A stretch of 64,000 bases of DNA from Pannonibacter phragmitetus_B (lineage in GTDB: Bacteria > Pseudomonadota > Alphaproteobacteria > Rhizobiales > Stappiaceae): NCBI RefSeq assembly GCF_050510895.1, contig NZ_JBNINT010000001.1, forward strand, positions 186,001 through 250,000. Reading direction: 5' to 3'. Positions 44,714-52,251 of this stretch are shown piece by piece. The translations under genes and the position numbers were made by a program. The notes beneath the pieces were generated by a model. It was not told the DNA's origin. It was given only the letters and a program-made list of their open reading frames with translations, and ran no database searches. Position 1 is the first letter of the stretch, and every line of letters begins with the position of its first letter.

Positions 44714-46708
44714 TCAGGCGCCGAGGCGGGCCTTGGCAGCGTCAACAACGGCCGTATCGGTGATGCCGAAGTGGGCATAAAGCTCCTTGTAGGGGCCCGA
44801 TGCGCCGAAGCCGTGCATGCCGACGAAGATACCGTCGTTGCCGATGAAGCGGTCCCAGCCGAGGCGGATGCCGCTTTCGACCGCGATCTTCACCTTGGAA
44901 TCGCCGATCACGGAGGCCTTGTAGTCGTCCGACTGGGCTTCGAACAGTTCGAAGCACGGTACGGAGACGACACGGGCGGCAATGCCTTCGGCCTGCAGCT
45001 TCTCGCGGGCATTCATGGCAATTTCCACTTCCGAGCCGGAAGCGAAGATCGTCACATCCGCAGCTTCTTCGCTGCCCGCCAGCTCATAGGCACCGCGTGC
45101 GGAGAGGTTCTGCTCCTCGAAGGTCTTGCGCTGCGAGGGCAGGGCCTGACGGGTAAGAGCCAGAACCGACGGGGTCTTGGCGGCGGTCAGCGCAATCTGC
45201 CAGCACTCCAGCGTCTCGGTCACATCGGCCGGGCGCAGGAAGTAGAGGTTCGGAATAGCGCGCAGAGCGGCGTAATGCTCCACCGGCTGGTGGGTCGGGC
45301 CGTCTTCGCCAAGGCCGATGGAATCGTGGGTCATCACGTGGATGACGCGCTGTTCCATCAGGGCAGCAAGGCGCAGGGCCGGACGGCAGTAGTCCGAGAA
45401 CACCAGGAAGGTGCCGGAATAGGGAATGAAACCGCCGTGCAGCGCCATGCCGTTCATGGCAGCGGCCATGCCGTGCTCGCGGATGCCCCAGTGCATGTAG
45501 CGGCCGGAGAAGTCATCCGGCGTGACGGCCTTGGTCTGGGCGGTCTTGGTGTTGTTGGAGCCGGTCAGGTCGGCAGAGCCGCCGATCGTCTCCGGAATCA
45601 CCTCGTTGACCACGTTCAGCACATGCTCGGAAGCCTGACGGGTGGCGAGAGACGGCTGCTCCTCGAACAGCTTGCGCTTGTAGGTCAGCATCGCTTCGTC
45701 GAAGCCGGCCGGCAGATCGCCACGGTTGCGGCGCTCGAACTCGGCACGGGTCTCCGCGTCCTTGGCGGCGAAGCGCTTTTCCCAGCTCTTATGCGCATGG
45801 GCAGAACGCAGACCGGCGATGCGCCATGCGTCCAGAACGTCGCTCGGCACGACGAAGGGCTCGTGGCTCCAGTTCAGTGCCTTGCGGGTGGCCGCAATTT
45901 CGTCAGCGCCCAGCGGCGAGCCATGCACCTTGTTGGTGCCGGCCTTGGTCGGTGCGCCGAAACCGATCACGGTCTTGGCAGCGATCAGCGTCGGCTTGTC
46001 GCTTTCCTGCGCCTTGCGCAGGGCATTGGCGATGGCTTCCGGATCGTGGCCATCGACGCGGCTGGTGGCCCAGCCGGAGGCCTCGAAGCGGGCGATCTGG
46101 TCGGTGGAATCGGTCACATCGATCTTGCCGTCGATGGAGATGTTGTTGTCATCCCAGATGACGATCAGCTTGTTCAGCTTCAGGTGGCCTGCCAGCGTCA
46201 GGGCTTCCTGGCTGATGCCTTCCATGAGGCAGCCGTCACCGGCCAGCACATAGGTGTAGTGGTCGACGATATCCTCGCCGAAACGGGCTGCCTGCAGCTT
46301 CTCGGCAATGGCCATGCCGACAGCGTTTGCGAGGCCCTGGCCCAGCGGACCGGTCGTCGTTTCGATGCCGGCGCCGTGGCCGAATTCCGGATGGCCTGCC
46401 GTGCGGGCGCCGATCTGACGGAAATTCTTCAGCTGATCGAGTGAGAAATCCTCATATCCGAGCAGGTAGAGCGCGGAATAGAGCAGCATGGAGCCGTGAC
46501 CGGCGGACAGCACGAAGCGGTCGCGGTCGGCCCAGTGCGGGGCGGTGGGGTTGAACTTCAGGAACTGTGTGAACAGAACCGTGGCGATGTCGGCAGTGCC
46601 CATCGGCAGGCCGGGATGGCCCGATTTGGCCTTTTCGACCGCGTCCATGGAGAGGAAGCGGATCGCATTCGCCATGCGGTGATGCTTTTCAAGATCAGTC
46701 ATGTTCAT
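44714..46708 (-). CDS. tkt: Transketolase
   Basis: Thiamine-diphosphate enzyme of the pentose phosphate and Calvin cycles. The 664-residue protein has AKSGHPGLPMGTADI, SAGHGSMLLYS, the ThDP motif GDGCLMEGISQEA to DDNNISIDG, and the C-terminal MTHDSIGLGEDGPTHQPVEH. ATGs at 46708 and 46702 are both possible; GGG lies nine bases before the second, which may be the true start. First gene of the tkt-gap-pgk-fba cluster. Confidence 0.96.
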   Translation of the reverse strand: MNMTDLEKHHRMANAIRFLSMDAVEKAKSGHPGLPMGTADIATVLFTQFLKFNPTAPHWADRDRFVLSAGHGSMLLYSALYLLGYEDFSLDQLKNFRQIGARTAGHPEFGHGAGIETTTGPLGQGLANAVGMAIAEKLQAARFGEDIVDHYTYVLAGDGCLMEGISQEALTLAGHLKLNKLIVIWDDNNISIDGKIDVTDSTDQIARFEASGWATSRVDGHDPEAIANALRKAQESDKPTLIAAKTVIGFGAPTKAGTNKVHGSPLGADEIAATRKALNWSHEPFVVPSDVLDAWRIAGLRSAHAHKSWEKRFAAKDAETRAEFERRNRGDLPAGFDEAMLTYKRKLFEEQPSLATRQASEHVLNVVNEVIPETIGGSADLTGSNNTKTAQTKAVTPDDFSGRYMHWGIREHGMAAAMNGMALHGGFIPYSGTFLVFSDYCRPALRLAALMEQRVIHVMTHDSIGLGEDGPTHQPVEHYAALRAIPNLYFLRPADVTETLECWQIALTAAKTPSVLALTRQALPSQRKTFEEQNLSARGAYELAGSEEAADVTIFASGSEVEIAMNAREKLQAEGIAARVVSVPCFELFEAQSDDYKASVIGDSKVKIAVESGIRLGWDRFIGNDGIFVGMHGFGASGPYKELYAHFGITDTAVVDAAKARLGA

Positions 46709-47143
46709 CCCGTTGCTGCATGCGGCACGCCGCAGGGCTATCTGAGAATCTGTTTTCCTGCTGCCAAGGAGATGAAGATTGGCCCTTTGCCATCTCGAAT
46801 GCCTTCACCAGCCCCGCAGGGAGCCCGACAAATAACAGGAACCCTAGTGGTGTCAACAAAGGCCGCACTTGCATGAAATGACGGGATGGCGGGGGAGAAA
46901 CGCTACAGAGCCGAATGCCGCCATTGACGGCGCTTTTAACGATTGCTTAATCTTTATGCCGCGAAGGCGGTCCGGGCGAATTCCGTTAAGTGTGGTCATC
47001 CGGTTATTGCCGCATGCTCGCAATTTGCTTTAGTTTTTGCGGCGGGCCATATGTGTCACGCCAGCGGGCGCTGGTGGTCTACGCTCAGGTAATACCCCTT
47101 TGCCGGGGTCCTGAAGGCGGATTTTGAAAGTGGATGCGGTTTG
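46709..47143. other. Divergent control region between tkt and the DUF4164-zapA genes
   Basis: 435 bases with no credible gene. It must hold the tkt promoter (minus) and the promoter of DUF4164-zapA (plus). A perfect TTAA-N7-TTAA lies at 46936-46950, and another TTAA at 46985. Near the right end ACCCC-N5-GGGGT-like sequence (about 47092-47110) can form a small hairpin just before the DUF4164 start. Confidence 0.5.
46936..46950. promoter_or_regulatory. Candidate CtrA box between tkt and zapA genes
   Basis: Exact TTAA-N7-TTAA, the core of the alphaproteobacterial CtrA binding consensus (TTAA-N7-TTAAC). It is about 195 bases upstream of the DUF4164-zapA genes and 230 upstream of tkt. Confidence 0.5.
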
Positions 47144-47440
47144 ATGGCAGAATTGGGCTCAGGTCATAGCCAGTCTCTGGATGCTGCCTTGACGCGCCTT
47201 GCGACTGCCATTTCCCATCTGGAAACGTCGGTTGGCCGGCGGCTGGATGGCGACCATTCCCTCAATGCCCTGCACGATGACATTCAGCGCCTCGGCGAGG
47301 ACCGCTCGCAGCTGGCCATGAACCTGGACAAGGCAGAGGCCCGGGCGCAGAGCCTGGAAGAGGCCAACCGCGAGGTTTCCCGCCGCCTCGTCTCCGCCAT
47401 GGAGACGATCCGTTCCGTTCTCGAAGCGCACGGAGGCTGA
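47144..47440 (+). CDS. DUF4164 family coiled-coil protein
   Basis: A 98-residue protein predicted to be almost wholly helical and coiled-coil (LDAALTRLATAISHLETSV, LNALHDDIQRLGEDRSQLAM, LDKAEARAQSLEEANREVSR). It matches the DUF4164 family, small proteins encoded just before zapA in alphaproteobacteria. A role in division alongside ZapA, similar to ZapB, is plausible from size and position but is inference. The ATG at 47144 follows a TTG at 47141. Confidence 0.8.
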   Translation: MAELGSGHSQSLDAALTRLATAISHLETSVGRRLDGDHSLNALHDDIQRLGEDRSQLAMNLDKAEARAQSLEEANREVSRRLVSAMETIRSVLEAHGG

Positions 47441-47446
47441 GGGCGG

Positions 47447-47818
47447 ATGGCGCAGATTTCAGTCACCATCAACGGCAGGGCCTTCCGCATGGCCTGCGAC
47501 GACGGCGAGGAAGACCGGCTGATTGGTCTTGCCGAGCGGTTCGATGGCTGCATCAACCAGCTGCGCGGCAGCTTCGGCGAAATCGGCGACCAGCGGCTGA
47601 CCGTCATGGCCGGCATCATGGTGATTGATGAGCTGGTCGAGCTGGAAAAGCGCGTGGAGCAGCTGGAGCAGGAGCTTGCCATGGTGCGCGACGCCCGCCA
47701 GGCGGCGCTTGACCACATCAACCGCAACGAAGCCACGGTGGTGCAGCGCATTGACGAGGCCGCCCGCAAGATCGAAGCGCTTGCCGAAGGCCTTACCCGC
47801 AGCCTCAAGACAGATTGA
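47447..47818 (+). CDS. zapA: Cell division protein ZapA
   Basis: Binds and bundles FtsZ filaments at the division ring. The 123-residue protein begins MAQISVTINGRAFRMACDDG, the ZapA beta-strand globular domain, then a long coiled-coil (VIDELVELEKRVEQLEQELA). It sits six bases after the DUF4164 gene and just before the 6S RNA gene, the conserved zapA-ssrS-fau order of proteobacteria. Confidence 0.92.
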   Translation: MAQISVTINGRAFRMACDDGEEDRLIGLAERFDGCINQLRGSFGEIGDQRLTVMAGIMVIDELVELEKRVEQLEQELAMVRDARQAALDHINRNEATVVQRIDEAARKIEALAEGLTRSLKTD

Positions 47819-47898
47819 GTAATGCGCGGCCGGGGATGATGACGGATGCTGTTGCGCGAAGGGCTTTCAAATGCAGCGCTCTGGCTCTATATCTGAAG

Positions 47899-48081
47899 CA
47901 GCAGCTGCGCTTCCCGTCAGGAAACATTATCCCCGGGGCCTTACGCATTCCCTAGGGAGCTGTCCCTGATCCGGCCCCTGGGCTGGAACACACGGCGCCC
48001 ACCTACACTGTAGGTTTCCCGGGATTGCAATTCCAACGGTCGCCGTGGCTGCACTTTACCATTCTTGCAGGCGCACTTGCG
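47899..48081 (+). ncRNA. ssrS: 6S RNA
   Basis: The ~330-base gap between zapA and the 5-FCL gene is the conserved site of 6S RNA, which mimics an open promoter and sequesters sigma70 RNA polymerase. A CTATAT -10 element is at 47887-47892, placing the start near 47899. The ends can pair (GCAGCTGCGC at 47901-47910 with GCGCACTTGC at 48071-48080), ACACGGCG pairs with CGCCGTGG around the centre, and ACCTACACTGTAGGT forms the small inner hairpin seen in alphaproteobacterial 6S RNAs. Exact ends are estimates. Confidence 0.78.
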
Positions 48082-48151
48082 GTTCGCTTCTGCGAGTGCA
48101 GAGGCTGGCGACCGTCCATCGGCGTGCCGAACCGGTTCCCAGCGAGGTTTG

Positions 48152-48760
48152 ATGCCCGCCACTGAAGCCAGCAACAGTCTCACCACTCTTGTTCAGGCCA
48201 AGCAGAAGGTCCGTGCCGAAGCGCTGGCGCGCCGGGCAGCACTGGCGCCGGTCGAGCGGATCGAGGCTTCCCTTGCCCTGACGGCCCATGTGGATGGGCT
48301 GAAGTTGCGGTCCGGCACAACAGTTTCCGGCTTCTGGCCGATTCGTGACGAGATTGATCCACGTCCGCTGATGCATGAACTGGCTGGACGCGGGCATCCC
48401 CTGTGCCTCCCCGTAGTGGCAAAACCGCATCTCCTGTTCCGCAAGCTCGACCGGGAGACGAAACTGGTGTCCGCCGGCTTTGGCACGACGGTGCCCGATG
48501 AAGCGTCTCCGCTCATGCGCCCGGACGTGATGCTGGTGCCGCTGGCGGCTTTTGATGCGCGTGGCGGCCGGCTGGGTTATGGCAAGGGGCACTATGACAC
48601 TGCGATTGCCGCGCTGGAGAAAGACGCCCGGGTCCTGCGCATCGGGCTTGCCTTTTCCGTCCAGGAAGTGGATCACGTGCCCACAGAACCGCATGACCAG
48701 CTTCTTCATGGCATCCTGACTGAAACCGGGCTGCGCTGGTTTCACACACGAGAGGACTGA
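48152..48760 (+). CDS. 5-formyltetrahydrofolate cyclo-ligase
   Basis: Converts 5-formyl-THF to 5,10-methenyl-THF with ATP. The 202-residue protein has the basic N-terminal helix KQKVRAEALARRAAL, SGFWPIRDEIDPRPLM, and the signature VPLAAFDARGGRLGYGKGHYD. GCGAGGTTT precedes the ATG at 48152, so the upstream in-frame extension that runs into the 6S RNA is rejected. The stop overlaps the next gene by one base. Confidence 0.93.
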   Translation: MPATEASNSLTTLVQAKQKVRAEALARRAALAPVERIEASLALTAHVDGLKLRSGTTVSGFWPIRDEIDPRPLMHELAGRGHPLCLPVVAKPHLLFRKLDRETKLVSAGFGTTVPDEASPLMRPDVMLVPLAAFDARGGRLGYGKGHYDTAIAALEKDARVLRIGLAFSVQEVDHVPTEPHDQLLHGILTETGLRWFHTRED

Positions 48761-49581
48761 TGAAGCTTCTGTTTCTGGGTGATCTGGTCGGCCGCGCTGG
48801 CCGCACTGCTGCCATTGAGGCTCTGCCGGGCCTCATCGAGGACAACGGCCTCGATTTCGTCGTGGTGAATGGCGAAAACTCTGCCTCCGGCTTCGGGATC
48901 ACCGAGCAGATCCTTCAGGATGTGGTGGATGCGGGAGCCGATGTGGTGACCACGGGCAACCACATCTGGGACCAGCGCGAGACGCTCGTCTATATCGACC
49001 GCCAGCCGCGCCTGCTGCGCCCGGTCAATTTTCCGGCCGGTACGCCGGGCCGGGGCGTCAACATCTATTCAGCCCGCAACGGCGCGCAAGTGGCGGTCGT
49101 CAACGTGATGGGCCGGGTCTACATGGACCCGCTGGATGATCCGTTTGCCGCCGTTGAGCGGGCCATTGCCGATTGTCCGCTGGGCCATGTGGTGGATGCC
49201 ATCATCATCGACATGCACGCGGAAGCCACCAGTGAGAAACAGGCCATGGGCCACTTCCTTGATGGCCGCGTCAGTCTGGTGGTGGGCACGCACACCCATG
49301 TGCCGACGGCTGATCACCAGATACTGCCCGGCGGCACGGCCTATATGTCGGACGCAGGGATGTGCGGCGACTACGACAGCGTGCTGGGCATGGAAAAGGA
49401 AGAGCCGGTGCAGCGCTTCCTGCGCAAGGTGCCGTCCAGCCGGTTCACCCCGGCGCTGGGCGAGGCAACGGTCTGCGGTGTTGCTGTGGAAACGGACGAC
49501 CGGACAGGTCTTGCCGTTGCGGTCGCCCCGCTGCGTCTGGGTGGGCGTCTGGAACCGGTGATCCCCCACTTCTGGCGCTGA
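48760..49581 (+). CDS. YmdB-type metallophosphoesterase
   Basis: A 273-residue protein of the TIGR00282/YmdB family: MKLLFLGDLVGRAGRTA (first metal ligands), VVNGENSASGFGIT, TTGNHIWDQRE, VDIHAEATSEK-like IDMHAEATSEKQAMG and VGTHTHVPTAD. Relatives hydrolyse 2',3'-cyclic nucleotides and affect biofilm or RNA turnover in Gram-positive bacteria; the role here is not known. It starts on the last base of the 5-FCL stop codon, so both are co-translated. Confidence 0.9.
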   Translation: MKLLFLGDLVGRAGRTAAIEALPGLIEDNGLDFVVVNGENSASGFGITEQILQDVVDAGADVVTTGNHIWDQRETLVYIDRQPRLLRPVNFPAGTPGRGVNIYSARNGAQVAVVNVMGRVYMDPLDDPFAAVERAIADCPLGHVVDAIIIDMHAEATSEKQAMGHFLDGRVSLVVGTHTHVPTADHQILPGGTAYMSDAGMCGDYDSVLGMEKEEPVQRFLRKVPSSRFTPALGEATVCGVAVETDDRTGLAVAVAPLRLGGRLEPVIPHFWR

Positions 49582-49842
49582 CAACAATTCCAAGCGGCAA
49601 CGCGTGGCCGGGAACTGGCCAAACCCATGCGGCGGCTGAGCAATTTCAAGGCTTGATGCATCAGTATTTCAGCACCTTGGCATGACAACGGTGCAGATCC
49701 GGACCTTGGCGTGCAAGAGAGGCGGCAGGGTGTCTGGATTTTAGCCGCGTCATTGCATATAAGCTGCCCATTCTTCATGCGCCGGAGCGTTGTCTGGTCC
49801 TGACGGGCCTTGGCTCTGGCCGTCTCAACTGCCGGGAAGACC

Positions 49843-50589
49843 ATGGCCGGACATTCACAGTTCAAGAACATCATGCATCGCAAGGGCCGCCAGGACGCTG
49901 CCCGGTCGAAGCTTTTCTCCAAATTGTCGAAGGAAATCACCGTTGCGGCCAAGCACGGCGATCCGGACCCCGCCTCCAACCCGCGCCTGCGCCTGGCTGT
50001 CCAGAACGCCAAGGCCCAGTCGATGCCCAAGGACAACATCCAGCGGGCCATCAACAAGTCGCAGAGCGGTGACGCTGAGTCCTACGACGAAATCCGCTAC
50101 GAAGGCTATGGCCCGGGCGGCGTTGCAGTCATCGTCGAAGCGCTGACCGACAACCGCAACCGCACCGCCTCCAACGTGCGCTCCTACTTCACCAAATGCG
50201 GTGGCGCCATGGGCGAAACCGGCTCGGTGTCCTTCATGTTCGACAGGGTCGGCGAGATCATCTACCCGGCCAAGGCGGGTGGTGCCGAGGCGGTTCTGGA
50301 AGCAGCCATCGAGGCTGGCGCCGAAGACGTGCAGTCGGATGAGGATAACCACATCATCATCTGTGCTTTTGAAGATCTGGGCGATGTGTCCAGGGCCCTT
50401 GAGGCAACGCTGGGTGAGCCGGAATCGGTCAAGATCGTCTGGAAGCCGCAGAACCTGACGCCGGTGGATGCGGACAAGGCCCAGACGCTGATGAAACTCG
50501 TCAACATGCTGGAAGATGACGATGACGTGCAGAACGTCTACGCCAACTTCGACATCGACGAGGAGACAATGGCGAGCCTCGCAGGCTGA
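49843..50589 (+). CDS. YebC/PmpR family protein (TACO1-like)
   Basis: A 248-residue three-domain protein starting MAGHSQFKNIMHRKGRQDAA, with YEGYGPGGVAVIVEALTDNR and NRTASNVRSYFTKCGGAMGE, the invariant core of the YebC family. Once called transcription regulators, recent work links the family to relief of ribosome stalling at proline stretches. EF-P is at 37688. The ATG at 49843 is the conserved start. In many bacteria yebC sits upstream of ruvC; here the autotransporter locus separates them. Confidence 0.95.
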   Translation: MAGHSQFKNIMHRKGRQDAARSKLFSKLSKEITVAAKHGDPDPASNPRLRLAVQNAKAQSMPKDNIQRAINKSQSGDAESYDEIRYEGYGPGGVAVIVEALTDNRNRTASNVRSYFTKCGGAMGETGSVSFMFDRVGEIIYPAKAGGAEAVLEAAIEAGAEDVQSDEDNHIIICAFEDLGDVSRALEATLGEPESVKIVWKPQNLTPVDADKAQTLMKLVNMLEDDDDVQNVYANFDIDEETMASLAG

Positions 50590-50608
50590 AGCCAGGATCA
50601 AGCCCTTC

Positions 50609-50640
50609 ATGGCGCCGGTCTCTCCGGCGCCATTTTTCTT
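50609..50640 (+). terminator. Terminator downstream of yebC
   Basis: 10-bp perfect stem ATGGCGCCGG/CCGGCGCCAT (50609-50618/50624-50633), TTTTT overlapping the stem end, then CTT. Strong by eye. It ends only about 13 bases before the next gene starts. Confidence 0.85.
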
Positions 50641-50652
50641 TGGAGCCATGTC

Positions 50653-50952
50653 TTGCAGGAAATTTTCCGTCTCAGCCGGCTTGATCCGAAAACCCTGCAG
50701 GAACGCACCCTGAAGCTGTGCGAGGAAGCCGGCGAGGTTGCGCAGGCGGTCCTGTCCGCCACCGGTGCGCCGGGGTCTGCCTACAAGGGATTGACGCTGC
50801 AAGATGTTCGCGAGGAGGCCGTCGATGCGGCCATCGTCGCCCTCGCCATACTGGCGCAAGCCTGCCCAGATGAGGAAACCTTCCACGCCGAATGGCAACG
50901 GCTTGTCAGCGGCAAATGTGCCAAGTGGCAGGGATCTCTACCTCAGGAGTAA
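50653..50952 (+). CDS. MazG-like nucleotide pyrophosphohydrolase family protein
   Basis: A 99-residue all-alpha protein with the EExxE...ExxD metal-binding pattern of MazG/HisE-like enzymes: KLCEEAGEVAQAVL and DVREEAVDAAIVALAILA. Relatives hydrolyse (d)NTPs to monophosphates. The start is a TTG (50653) after GGAG; there is no better in-frame ATG. Its closeness to the yebC terminator leaves little room for its own promoter. Confidence 0.78.
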   Translation: MQEIFRLSRLDPKTLQERTLKLCEEAGEVAQAVLSATGAPGSAYKGLTLQDVREEAVDAAIVALAILAQACPDEETFHAEWQRLVSGKCAKWQGSLPQE

Positions 50953-50966
50953 TCCTGCATGACTGA

Positions 50967-51731
50967 TCAGCGCCCGAGCCAGCCATCCAGCACGGGCAGG
51001 CTTGTCAGCGCCGCAAGGGCAATGAGACTGTAGGCAATGCGGCGGTAGATCTGCGGATCGGCCCGGACGAAGCCTCTGGCGCCCAGATAAAGTCCGAGCC
51101 CATAGAGCGCGATGCCGCCAATCGCGAGCGCCAGTACCTCGCCGTTGAACACGCCCGCAAGCAGATAGGCGAGCAGGCTTCCTGTTCCCGCAAGCGCGAA
51201 GAAAACGATGAGATTCGCCCGGATCACGTGCGGAGGATGCGGGCTCGACAGCCAGAAGGCAACAACAGGCGGGCCGGAAACCTGCGAAACCCCGCCCATG
51301 ATGCCGGCTGCCACGCCGACGCCTGCGGATGTGGCAGGTGAAGGTGTGCCATTGTAGCGCCAGCCCGAGATCAGCAGCCCCAGAAGAGCCAGCACCACAA
51401 GGCAGATGACCCAGCGCAGGACAAGCGGATCAGTGCTCACCAGCAGCCAGGCCCCCAGATGCACTGAGACAACTGCGGCCAGAACGGCAGGCAGCACCGT
51501 GCGCCAGTCGCACAGGCGCAGGGCGCGCGGCAGCAGCGGCAGGGCAACGAAATAATCCAGCAGCAGGAAGGCGCCCGCCGCTACCGGCGGCGAGAACAGC
51601 GCAGAAGCCACCGGCATGAAGATCATGCCCGCGCCAAAACCGGCAAAGCCACGAACTACACCTCCAGTGAAAAGGGCCAGAAGGCCCGTGATCAGGGTGG
51701 GCCAGCCATAGGCGGTGATCAGACTATCCAT
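50967..51731 (-). CDS. TauE/SafE family sulfite-exporter-like permease, copy 2
   Basis: A 254-residue membrane protein with about eight hydrophobic segments and the paired family motif GVVRGFAGFGAGMIFMPVAS in the first half and GVAAGIMGGVSQVSGPPVVA in the second. It is only distantly similar to the copy at 30186-30962, so it is not a recent duplicate. The substrate is unknown. Convergent with the MazG-like gene. Confidence 0.85.
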   Translation of the reverse strand: MDSLITAYGWPTLITGLLALFTGGVVRGFAGFGAGMIFMPVASALFSPPVAAGAFLLLDYFVALPLLPRALRLCDWRTVLPAVLAAVVSVHLGAWLLVSTDPLVLRWVICLVVLALLGLLISGWRYNGTPSPATSAGVGVAAGIMGGVSQVSGPPVVAFWLSSPHPPHVIRANLIVFFALAGTGSLLAYLLAGVFNGEVLALAIGGIALYGLGLYLGARGFVRADPQIYRRIAYSLIALAALTSLPVLDGWLGR

Positions 51732-52251
51732 CGTCCTTCAATACCAGTTCCTGGTGAGTCTGGCACATCGGGATTGGTCAAGCCCGTGCTGCAATGAAGA
51801 TTTCAGGGCGCAATCCGCTGGCTTCAGGGGCTCTGTCGTCAGGGCTGTGCCTGCAGCTAATGTCTTGGCTGCCAAGTTCTTCAGGGTCGATAGATGGAGG
51901 ATACCCGCCCGGCAGGTGGGAACTCCGCCGTTGCCGCTTACACACTGCTGAATCTCTCCCATTTTAAGTGTGATGTGCTTGCAAAAAATCATCGAAAATA
52001 CGGCTTTCCATTTATGATTGTCTCTTTTGAACTTGTTGTTCGTGTTAGTAATTTTTGTTAATATATGCTTTATTCAAGTGAATATTCTTCGTTGTTCTTG
52101 ATTGAGTAAATTAATTTTGGTCAAAATAAATTATCGATATTGATCATGCTTTTCTCCTTATCTTTGGATGTTCTCTTTTGTTCTGGTGATGCCAAAATGC
52201 AGCAAAGTGCAGAATCCTGCTTTGCTTGCATGTTTGATCCACGGGGAGTGA
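51732..52251. other. AT-rich leader and promoter region of the autotransporter gene
   Basis: 520 bases without a credible gene. From about 51960 to 52200 the composition falls to roughly 30% GC, against about 62% for the window. It contains the palindromes GAATATTC (52080-52087) and ATTTTG-GT-CAAAAT (52114-52127) and several TATAAT-like strings (TTAATATATGC near 52056). Presumably the promoter and operator region of the autotransporter, but no specific regulator site can be named. Confidence 0.5.

Noticed and set aside
46985..47020. Further TTAA half-sites in the tkt-zapA region as extra CtrA boxes
   Set aside because: The second half-site at the right spacing is missing; only the exact site at 46936-46950 is kept.
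52040..52135. TTAA-N7-TTTA strings in the autotransporter leader as CtrA boxes
   Set aside because: The region is so AT-rich that such matches are expected by chance.
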